Below are positions 1 through 4,858 of a stretch of 12,975 nucleotides of DNA, one piece after another. The notes below the pieces were generated by a model. That model saw only the letters and a program-made list of their open reading frames with translations. It was not told where the DNA came from and did not search any database. A program made the position numbers and the translations under genes. The stretch is taken from positions 56,308 to 69,282 of the forward strand of contig DNVQ01000044.1 in NCBI GenBank assembly GCA_003507475.1. The letters run 5' to 3'. Source of the stretch: Candidatus Moraniibacteriota bacterium. Lineage in GTDB: Bacteria > Patescibacteriota > Minisyncoccia > Moranbacterales > UBA9337. Every line of letters begins with the position of its first letter. Positions within the stretch are counted from its first letter, which is position 1.

Positions 1-113
1 ATGGCATAAATCTCTTTTTTTCCTTTTAATAATTCATCCACCATATCTACCGCTCTTTTTACCCCGAAACAAAAGCCTGCGTTTTTGGCCACTATTATTT
101 TTTTCTCTTTCAT
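1..113 (-). CDS. ispH: IspH (4-hydroxy-3-methylbut-2-enyl diphosphate reductase), N-terminal fragment
   Basis: The first 37 codons of a gene that runs off the left edge; the ATG is at 113-111. The translation begins MKEKKIIVAKNAGFCFGVKR, and the block AGFCFGVKRAV is the hallmark N-terminus of IspH/LytB. Cys15 corresponds to the first of three Cys ligands of its [4Fe-4S] cluster. Known family role: the last step of the MEP isoprenoid pathway, reducing HMBPP to IPP and DMAPP in the cytosol. The other two cluster cysteines and the catalytic Glu lie outside the window, so intactness cannot be judged. No Shine-Dalgarno motif precedes the ATG, but a perfect TATAAT lies about 30 bp upstream. No other MEP gene is visible here. 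The motif makes the family call firm despite the short fragment. Confidence 0.88.
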   Translation of the reverse strand, partial: MKEKKIIVAKNAGFCFGVKRAVDMVDELLKGKKEIYA

Positions 114-143
114 ATTTAAAATAAGTTAATTATTGCATCTACC

Positions 144-149
144 ATTATA
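144..149 (-). promoter_or_regulatory. -10 element upstream of ispH
   Basis: On the minus strand a perfect TATAAT sits 30 bp before the ispH ATG, predicting a short leader of about 24 nt. The -35 region at the right distance is poor (TCGTTT-like), so this is a -10 match only. A perfect hexamer in AT-rich DNA can arise by chance. Confidence 0.45.
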
Positions 150-249
150 GCGCATAATAAAAAATAAAACGAGAGAAGACGTGTAGCGCCGTGTTTCTAC
201 AAAAATAATCTTGATAATTATGGGCTCTGCTATTAAGATTTTTCTTATT

Positions 250-300
250 AACTTTTTGACAGCCCGCTTCGACAAGCTTTAGCGAGGCGAGCAAAAAGTT
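250..300. repeat. Imperfect inverted repeat (hairpin element)
   Basis: The arms 250-267 and 282-300 pair through AACTTTTTG / CAAAAAGTT at the outside and GCCCGC / GCGAGGC at the inside, with a 14-nt loop containing AAGCTT. GC-rich inner arms with A/T outer arms resemble a dispersed palindromic element more than a terminator, since no U-tract follows the stem on either strand. A GC-rich piece of similar style occurs near 1345-1375. Confidence 0.6.
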
Positions 301-383
301 ACCTGTCCGCAGTGCTACAGCGTTGCAGGCGGGCAAAAACTGCCACACGTATTCCTAAAATATACCTTCATACTTCTTTTGAG

Positions 384-470
384 ATCCCACATAAGTAAAT
401 TTCTAGAGCTCATTACTTCGCTAAGAAATTTTACTTTCTGGGATGACATCTTGCTAGATGTCAGTTTTTT
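384..470. repeat. Composite palindromic element: large hairpin plus terminator-like stem
   Basis: Arms 384-408 and 421-444 form an imperfect inverted repeat: ATCCCA pairs with TGGGAT, and AAGTAAATTTCT pairs with AGAAATTTTACTT. Directly abutting is a perfect 7-bp stem, TGACATC (444-450) and GATGTCA (457-463), with a 6-nt loop and then GTTTTTT on the plus strand. The second stem would make a plus-strand intrinsic terminator, but no plus-strand gene precedes it, so I treat the whole as one repeat element. Confidence 0.6.
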
Positions 471-484
471 AACGCTCCCCCTCG

Positions 485-615
485 ACCTGCCCGCCAATGC
501 CTAATGAACTAATACTAAGAAATAAACCGATATTGTATTAATTTTATTTAATAAAATATTAGTTGAGAATGGCAAGGCAGGCGGGGTTGATTTACCTGCC
601 TGCCGGTAGGTAGGT
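485..615. repeat. Long degenerate inverted repeat followed by a GC-rich palindrome
   Basis: A perfect 8-bp pair, AACTAATA (507-514) and TATTAGTT (557-564), is flanked outward by related GC-rich segments (CCTGCCCGCC at 486-495; GGCAGGCGGGG near 576-586), suggesting one roughly 100-bp decayed inverted repeat. Just beyond, 594-615 is a self-complementary element: ACCTGCCTGCC followed by GGTAGGTAGGT, an 11-bp stem with two G-T pairs and essentially no loop. No coding capacity. It could be a decayed MITE-like element; that is inference. Confidence 0.5.
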
Positions 616-684
616 TTTATTTTAGTCATAAAGTGTGGACCCTGTATTTGATGCGTATTTAATCTTAAAATTCACAAAGTGGAT

Positions 685-716
685 AAAAAAACCACCAGTA
701 ATGATGGTGGTTTTTA
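685..716 (-). terminator. Intrinsic terminator after ppa
   Basis: Perfect 7-bp stem ACCACCA (691-697) / TGGTGGT (705-711) with a 7-nt loop. A-rich sequence on the left gives a U-run on the minus transcript right after the stem, and it starts 9 bp past the ppa stop. The T-run on the right side makes it potentially bidirectional. Confidence 0.85.
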
Positions 717-724
717 TTTCAATG

Positions 725-1279
725 TTATTTTAAGAATTTATTTTTATATTCTTCTTGAGCTTCGGCAATTATTTTATAAGCCTCATCTGGTCCTAAAAAT
801 CTACCCACTTTTACACTATCTCTACCAGTTTGAGGGATTTTATAGATTTCCATAAAAGTTTTTAGGTCCTTTCGTTCATAAGGAGTAAGTCCATCTACGT
901 GAGTCACATGTTCATAACGAGGATCTTTGGCATTTACGCAAATTATTTTATGATCCACTTCTCCATTATCTTCCATTTCCATAATTCCCACTACTCTTCC
1001 CTTTACCAATGCGCCCGGAATTATCGGCATTGAACTAAAAACTACCGCATCTAATGGATCTTCGTCGCCAGTATTCCAAGTATTTGGCACATCGCAATAA
1101 TTTACCGGATAAAAAGTAGGCCCGTAAAGTACCCTATCTAATTCCAAAACTCCATACTCCTTATTGTACTCATATTTATTCATATCTCCTTTTTGAATTT
1201 CCACAATCAAATTCAAAATCTCAGGAGCCTTATCTTGCGGAATGCTGTGAAAATGAGAAGCTACGTAATTTTCTGCCAT
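725..1279 (-). CDS. ppa: Inorganic pyrophosphatase, family I
   Basis: Hydrolyses pyrophosphate to two phosphates in the cytosol, pulling forward nucleic-acid, tRNA-charging and other biosynthetic reactions. The 184-aa length fits bacterial family I enzymes (E. coli about 175). The signature GDEDPLD places Asp72, Asp74 and Asp77 where E. coli has the metal-binding Asp65, Asp67 and Asp70. Glu27 matches E. coli Glu20, and Asp104, Asp109 and Lys111 match Asp97, Asp102 and Lys104, so the metal and phosphate site looks complete. The FYPVNY block is also typical. The signature's second residue is Glu rather than the common Gly, a tolerated variant. Monocistronic: a promoter-like pair immediately upstream and a strong terminator immediately downstream. 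No Shine-Dalgarno motif; the predicted transcript start is nearly at the ATG. Confidence 0.96.
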   Translation of the reverse strand: MAENYVASHFHSIPQDKAPEILNLIVEIQKGDMNKYEYNKEYGVLELDRVLYGPTFYPVNYCDVPNTWNTGDEDPLDAVVFSSMPIIPGALVKGRVVGIMEMEDNGEVDHKIICVNAKDPRYEHVTHVDGLTPYERKDLKTFMEIYKIPQTGRDSVKVGRFLGPDEAYKIIAEAQEEYKNKFLK

Positions 1280-1286
1280 ATTTTTT

Positions 1287-1315
1287 ATTATTTATTTTGA
1301 ATCACAAAATATCAA
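1287..1315 (-). promoter_or_regulatory. Sigma70-type promoter of ppa, predicting a near-leaderless mRNA
   Basis: Minus-strand -35 TTGATA (1310-1315) and -10 AATAAT (1287-1292), each 5/6 to consensus, with a 17-bp spacer. Only 7 bp separate the -10 from the ATG at 1279, so transcription should start at or within a base or two of the start codon. This agrees with the absence of a ribosome binding site. AT-rich context means chance matches are possible. Confidence 0.55.
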
Positions 1316-1474
1316 ACCCTTCCCCAATCCTCCCCTTACTACCGCGTGTCGCCTTAGCTTTGGCGGTGGCGCAAGGGCAGGTGGCTAAAGATTTACCTCA
1401 TAATTCAAAGTATTTAATTAATTACCTAAACATGTTAACATAAATTATTTTATTTTTCAATAAAAAAAGAAAAT

Positions 1475-1502
1475 GTCATCAGTCATCTGCAATCAGTCAT
1501 CA
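1475..1502. repeat. Solo array of four GTCATCN heptamers
   Basis: Four contiguous 7-bp units begin at 1475, 1482, 1489 and 1496. Three are GTCATC plus one variable base, and the third is GCAATCA. The array is exactly 28 bp and belongs to the same word family as the two arrays that flank the four-helix-bundle gene at 11790-11817 and 12170-12197. No such gene is present here, so it resembles a solo terminal repeat. Confidence 0.75.
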
Positions 1503-1582
1503 AAGAAATACAAATAAGTGAATGAATGCCAATGATGCGAATATTGCAAATACCAAATTAATATTTTATTGAAAATTTTAAT

Positions 1583-1621
1583 ATTGAATATTGAATGAAA
1601 ATTGAGCATTGATTATTGAAA
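1583..1621. repeat. ATTGAAN heptamer array with a 4-bp phase slip
   Basis: Unit starts fall at 1583, 1590, (4-nt GAAA at 1597), 1601, 1608 and 1615. The words are variants of ATTGAAT/ATTGATT. The spacing 7,7,4,7,7,7 between successive G positions is repeated at 6617-6656. Confidence 0.65.
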
Positions 1622-1684
1622 ATTTTTTTATATCTCTTGATTAATAACCAAATGATTTTATTGCTATGTTAAAGCGCTAATGTA

Positions 1685-2806
1685 CTAGAATATAGAAGCT
1701 ATTTTCCTAGCTACTCTCTTATCCAGAGCATTGGGAATTATCTTATTGGCTGTGGGGTTTTTTACCATATCTGCCAGAACTTTGGCTGCTTTTAATTTGT
1801 GATTCATAGTAATTTCTCGCACTCTTTTATTTAAAGCGCCACGAAAAATTCCCGGAAAAACCAAAACATTATTAAGTTGATTAGGAAAATCAGATCTTCC
1901 TGTGGCGATAATCTTAGCTCCGCCCTGCTTGGCTAGTCCAGGCATAATTTCAGGAATGGGATTGGCCATGGCAAAAACTATTGCATCTTTATTCATCTTG
2001 GAAATATCCACATTATTCACTACATTAGGAGCTGAAACCCCAATAAAAACATCCGCCTCAAACAAAGCATCCCTAATTGTTCCCATTAGGTGTTGAGGAT
2101 TGGTAATTTTGGCAATTTCCATTTTTGATTCATTGAGCCCACCTTCTCTTTCCTTAAAAATAATCCCTTGGCTATCCACCATAATAATATTCTTAGCTCC
2201 ATAGGCGATTAATAATTTAGCTATAGCCACACCTGCCGCTCCTACTCCACTAATAACAATCTTAATTTTTCCAATTTTTTTATTAACCACCTTTAAAGAA
2301 TTTATCAAGCCAGCCAAAACCACAATAGCCGTTCCATGCTGATCATCATGAAAAACGGGTATACTCAATTCCTTTCTTAATTTTTCTTCAATTTTAAAGC
2401 ATCTTGGAGCTGAAATATCTTCCAGATTTATGCCCCCGAAAGTTGGCGCAATATTTCGAATAATTTTTATTATTTCATCAGAATCTTGAGTATCAATAAC
2501 AATCGGGAAAGCATCCACGCCGCCCAGCTCCTTAAACAGAAGAGCCTTACCCTCCATTACTGGCAGAGCTGCCTCGGGTCCAATATTGCCCAACCCCAAA
2601 ACCGCACTCCCATCCGAAATAACTGCTACTGTATTTTTACGAATAGTGTATTCGAATGACAATTTTTTATCTCTGGCAATAGCATTGGAAACATTGGCCA
2701 CTCCAGGCGTATACAGAACTTTTAAATTATCTTTAGTTAGTTTTTGTTTAGAATTTACTTCAATTTTTCCTCCTATTTTTTTTGACAACTTTATCGACTC
2801 TTCCAT
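1685..2806 (-). CDS. Malic enzyme, short bacterial form (oxaloacetate-decarboxylating malate dehydrogenase)
   Basis: Oxidatively decarboxylates malate to pyruvate and CO2 with NAD(P)+. At 373 aa it is the short stand-alone form, without the phosphotransacetylase-like domain of long MaeB proteins. N-terminal malic domain: YTPGVA (Tyr32), GLGNIGP (71-77), MEGKALLFK with Lys87 as the likely catalytic lysine, NLEDISAPRCF (127-137, Glu129/Asp130) and HDDQHGTA (153-160), which supply metal-binding acids. C-terminal NAD-binding domain: SGVGAAGVA (186-194) Rossmann loop with Asp211 ending the second strand, and ANPIPEI (281-287). No motif looks lost. NAD versus NADP preference cannot be settled from sequence. 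Probably monocistronic with its own promoter. No Shine-Dalgarno motif. In a reduced metabolism it would feed pyruvate and a reduced cofactor, but no partner pathway genes are in view. Confidence 0.94.
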   Translation of the reverse strand: MEESIKLSKKIGGKIEVNSKQKLTKDNLKVLYTPGVANVSNAIARDKKLSFEYTIRKNTVAVISDGSAVLGLGNIGPEAALPVMEGKALLFKELGGVDAFPIVIDTQDSDEIIKIIRNIAPTFGGINLEDISAPRCFKIEEKLRKELSIPVFHDDQHGTAIVVLAGLINSLKVVNKKIGKIKIVISGVGAAGVAIAKLLIAYGAKNIIMVDSQGIIFKEREGGLNESKMEIAKITNPQHLMGTIRDALFEADVFIGVSAPNVVNNVDISKMNKDAIVFAMANPIPEIMPGLAKQGGAKIIATGRSDFPNQLNNVLVFPGIFRGALNKRVREITMNHKLKAAKVLADMVKNPTANKIIPNALDKRVARKIASIF

Positions 2807-2838
2807 AAGTTTATTTTTAGTAATTATTTCACCCCCAT

Positions 2839-2867
2839 ATTATCTCAATTTATCTAGATAAAATCAA
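2839..2867 (-). promoter_or_regulatory. Promoter of the malic enzyme gene with a palindrome in the spacer
   Basis: Minus-strand -35 TTGATT (2862-2867, 4/6) and -10 GATAAT (2839-2844, 5/6) with a 17-bp spacer, giving a leader of about 25 nt. The perfect 14-bp palindrome TTTATCTAGATAAA (2849-2862) occupies most of the spacer and is placed like an operator. The regulator, if any, is unknown. Confidence 0.5.
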
Positions 2868-2874
2868 TGCCTAG

Positions 2875-2914
2875 CTCATGTTGACATTTTAGCGTTTCAA
2901 CATGTTAACATATA
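2875..2914. repeat. Array of five degenerate octamers
   Basis: Units start at 2875, 2883, 2891, 2899 and 2907, each a variant of AACATGTT. The last two create the palindrome ATGTTAACAT. It lies upstream of the malic enzyme promoter in the 308-bp gap to trxB. The rest of that gap is AT-rich, with a short GC-rich piece near 3010-3025 and the trxB terminator. Confidence 0.6.
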
Positions 2915-2942
2915 AGAATTAAAACAATGACGGTGCAAATTT

Positions 2943-2964
2943 CCAAATGATAACCAAATGATAA
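2943..2964. repeat. Perfect tandem pair of an 11-bp word
   Basis: CCAAATGATAA occurs twice back to back at 2943-2953 and 2954-2964. The 11-bp period equals the 7+4 spacing seen in the heptamer arrays at 1583-1621 and 6617-6656, so it may be the same repeat type. Confidence 0.6.
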
Positions 2965-3064
2965 ATTTAAATTTATAATTTTTAATTTGAAATTTATTCA
3001 TATCTCTGTCTGCCGGCAAGCAAGCTTGTTTCTCGGAATTTGTATCTTAATAAATAATTTTACC

Positions 3065-3089
3065 AAAAAAGACGAGGCAGTGCCTCGTC
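3065..3089 (-). terminator. Intrinsic terminator after trxB
   Basis: GACGAGGCA (3071-3079) and TGCCTCGTC (3081-3089) are perfectly complementary across a single base, so the real loop opens to a few bases. Six A on the plus strand (3065-3070) give a U-run right after the stem on the minus transcript. It lies 26 bp past the trxB stop. Confidence 0.85.
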
Positions 3090-3114
3090 TCTACATCTGA
3101 AATAATTACAACAT

Positions 3115-4050
3115 CTAAAGTCTCAGTTTTCTATAAATACTGCCAGATGCTACAGCACCTTCGGCGACAGCTGTGATAATTTGGCGGAATTTATTTGACC
3201 CTGTTGTTACGTCTCCAGCTGCCCAAACTCCTTCCACATTGGTTGATTGAGTTTGATCTACAATTATGTAATCTTTATCATCTAGGGCTACTCCTAGATT
3301 TTTTGCAATCACTACTCCTGGCACAGTGCCCACTTCTATAAATACACCTTCTACCAGCAATTCTTTAATTTCACCGTTTTGATCATATGTTATAGCATTT
3401 ACTTTTGCATCTCCCTTAATTTCAGTAATATTTTCCGTAGTAATTAGTTCTATCTTACCGTTTGCCATCATCGCCTCTTCCCTAGAAGGCTCCCAATCCA
3501 CTTTCTCGTGATGTAGAACGTAGACTTTTTTAGCAAACTCGGTAAGATGCTGAGCTGCCATAGCTGCACTATCTCCACCGCCAATTACCACCACATCCTT
3601 ATCGCGGAAAAACATCGCATCACAAGTAGCACAATAAGAAACACCCTTCCCCACAAACTCTTTCTCGCCCTTAACATTCATTTTACGAGGTTTCATACCA
3701 AGAGCCAGGATCACAGTTTTAGTAAAATATTTTTTTCCGCCATCCGTTACAACCTCAAATCCTCCGTCCTCCTTTTCAATTTGCCGAACATCCTCTTGAA
3801 TAATGGTTGCTCCCAAACTTTCTGTTTGATCAACAAATTTTTTCATTAAGTCACTACCGGAAATACTTTTTTCTCCAGCCCAATTTTCTATCTCTGAAGC
3901 TTCCACCACTTGTCCGCCAATCTCCTCGCCTATCACCAAATGGTTAAGCTTGTACCGAGATGAATAAATAGAAGCCCCCAGTCCCGCCGGACCGGCTCCC
4001 ACAATAATTAAATCATAGATTATTTTTTCTTCTTCAACCATATTTTTCAT
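3115..4050 (-). CDS. trxB: Thioredoxin reductase-like flavoprotein with an altered pyridine-nucleotide site
   Basis: Low-molecular-weight thioredoxin reductase family: a FAD enzyme passing electrons to a CxxC pair that reduces thioredoxin in the cytosol. The 311-aa length is standard. FAD site GAGPAG (18-23); redox-active CATC (Cys140, Cys143); nucleotide-domain GGGDSA (157-162); C-terminal FAD block WAAGDVTTGS (276-285) followed by FRQ. The odd point is after the second beta strand: the usual HRRxxxRA motif, whose arginines hold the NADPH 2'-phosphate, reads HHEKVDWEPS (180-189), with His181 and Glu182 in place of the paired arginines. The electron donor may therefore be NADH or something else. 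No thioredoxin gene is nearby. The start could equally be Met4 (4041); neither has a Shine-Dalgarno motif. A terminator follows, so it is probably transcribed alone. Confidence 0.9.
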   Translation of the reverse strand: MKNMVEEEKIIYDLIIVGAGPAGLGASIYSSRYKLNHLVIGEEIGGQVVEASEIENWAGEKSISGSDLMKKFVDQTESLGATIIQEDVRQIEKEDGGFEVVTDGGKKYFTKTVILALGMKPRKMNVKGEKEFVGKGVSYCATCDAMFFRDKDVVVIGGGDSAAMAAQHLTEFAKKVYVLHHEKVDWEPSREEAMMANGKIELITTENITEIKGDAKVNAITYDQNGEIKELLVEGVFIEVGTVPGVVIAKNLGVALDDKDYIIVDQTQSTNVEGVWAAGDVTTGSNKFRQIITAVAEGAVASGSIYRKLRL

Positions 4051-4161
4051 TTTTTAGTTATTAGTGTATTAGTTCTTTTTAGTTATTAGGTTGATGATTT
4101 TTTATCTGATAGGTTTTTAGATAATAATTTTTACCCATTATTTAACCCTAACCGCTTCCGC

Positions 4162-4209
4162 ACCACACTACCACACTACTGCGCTAATTATCTAATTACC
4201 TAATTAAAT
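4162..4209. repeat. Six-unit octamer array overlapping the stop codon of the neighbouring gene
   Basis: Units start at 4162, 4170, 4178, 4186, 4194 and 4202. The first two are both ACCACACT, the third ACTGCGCT, and the last three AATTANNT variants. Word sequence drifts along the array while the 8-bp period holds. The array runs into the TAA stop (4204-4206) of the 175-aa protein gene. Confidence 0.65.
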
Positions 4210-4731
4210 TATTTCCAAATTTTCCAAAAATTCTCGATAAATATTCATTACTCGCCTAACTTCTTCCTTATTTAAATAAAATTTACCATCATTAATTATT
4301 TTATTTCTTATTTCATGAGCCTCAATCAATAAATCCAACTCTTCAATTTGATTTGAATCCGCACTTTCCAATCTTTCTTTCATATTGCTACCCTTGTATC
4401 CAATATCAAAAAGAATTTGATCCACCAATTTATCTGCCTCTAAAATAGCCAGCTTATCCTGCTGATCATTATCCAATTTTAATCTACTCTCTATATACTC
4501 CCATTGTTTTTGAATTTTTTTCTTGGAAACCAAGGGCATATTTGCCCCCTTTAGGGTATTTTTAATATCTCCACCCAAGCCTCTTAGCGCCAAAAGCAAA
4601 ACCATATCCACAAAAAGAACAATCACATAAATAGCTAAAATAAATTTTATAAAGAAAAAAAAGCCAGAATTCAAAAATGAACTCGCTAAATTAGCAAGCA
4701 GGATGTAAATACTTTCTATATCTATTTCCAT
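4204..4731 (-). CDS. Single-pass membrane protein of unknown function with a helical cytoplasmic domain
   Basis: I cannot assign a known function. The 175-aa product has one strongly hydrophobic segment at about residues 24-49, with a Phe-rich start, then a basic stretch (KKK at 70-72) and a helical soluble domain to the C-terminus. By the positive-inside rule the C-terminal domain should be cytoplasmic. That domain has two blocks that feel family-like: AILEADKLVDQIL...GYKGSNMKERL (about 95-121) and EAHEIRNKIINDGKF (137-151), then EEVRRVMNIYREFLENLEI (156-174). The second block recalls HEPN-like domains, where RN..AH is common, but the histidine is absent here. It sits alone between trxB and gatA with repeat arrays on both sides and no clear operon partner. 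No Shine-Dalgarno motif. It is surely a real gene, given its length and organised topology. Confidence 0.8.
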   Translation of the reverse strand: MEIDIESIYILLANLASSFLNSGFFFFIKFILAIYVIVLFVDMVLLLALRGLGGDIKNTLKGANMPLVSKKKIQKQWEYIESRLKLDNDQQDKLAILEADKLVDQILFDIGYKGSNMKERLESADSNQIEELDLLIEAHEIRNKIINDGKFYLNKEEVRRVMNIYREFLENLEII

Positions 4732-4764
4732 AATATAATTTAGTTGTTTATTTTTTATTTCTTA

Positions 4765-4849
4765 GTTAACGAGTTAACGAACTAACGAATTATTTTTAAA
4801 ACAAATTATTTGAGTTTTTTGCAATTCGTTAACTCGTTAATTCGTTAAT
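4765..4849. repeat. Two octamer arrays in inverted orientation
   Basis: The arm 4765-4791 consists of 8-bp units of the type GTTAACGA, and the arm 4823-4849 is its complement (units AATTCGTT). The arms match at 23 of 27 positions and can fold over a 31-nt AT-rich loop. It fills most of the 127-bp gap after the gatA stop. The AT-rich stem and long loop make it a weak terminator candidate at best. Confidence 0.7.
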
Positions 4850-4858
4850 AAACAATAA

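Larger units (their letters stand above)
114..684. other. Non-coding gap between ispH and the ppa terminator, rich in palindromes
   Basis: About 570 bp without a credible gene. Short open frames here have no start context or recognisable protein and run through the repeats. The stretch holds the ispH -10 element, a hairpin at 250-300, a composite hairpin at 384-470, a long degenerate inverted repeat at about 485-586, and a GC-rich palindrome at 594-615. GC-rich islands (around 262-290, 316-335, 485-500, 575-600) contrast with the AT-rich surroundings. From about 616 to 684 I see nothing I can name. Confidence 0.7.
1316..1684. other. Non-coding gap downstream of the malic enzyme gene
   Basis: No gene found. 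From right to left on the minus strand there is no clear intrinsic terminator after the malic enzyme stop. The gap holds a 7-bp-period array at 1583-1621, a four-heptamer array at 1475-1502, two 8-bp words at 1429-1444 containing the palindrome ATGTTAACAT (also present at 2901-2910), and a GC-rich imperfect hairpin at about 1340-1375 (GTCGCC / GGCGGTGGC around a TTAGCTTT loop). Confidence 0.7.

Noticed and set aside
444..470. Plus-strand intrinsic terminator (TGACATC/GATGTCA stem then T-run)
   Set aside because: No plus-strand gene precedes it, and it abuts the larger inverted repeat, so it was treated as part of a repeat element.
145..497. Two short minus-strand open frames (67 and 60 aa)
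   Set aside because: They run through the hairpin elements at 250-300 and 384-470, overlap each other, and have no family resemblance or initiation signal.
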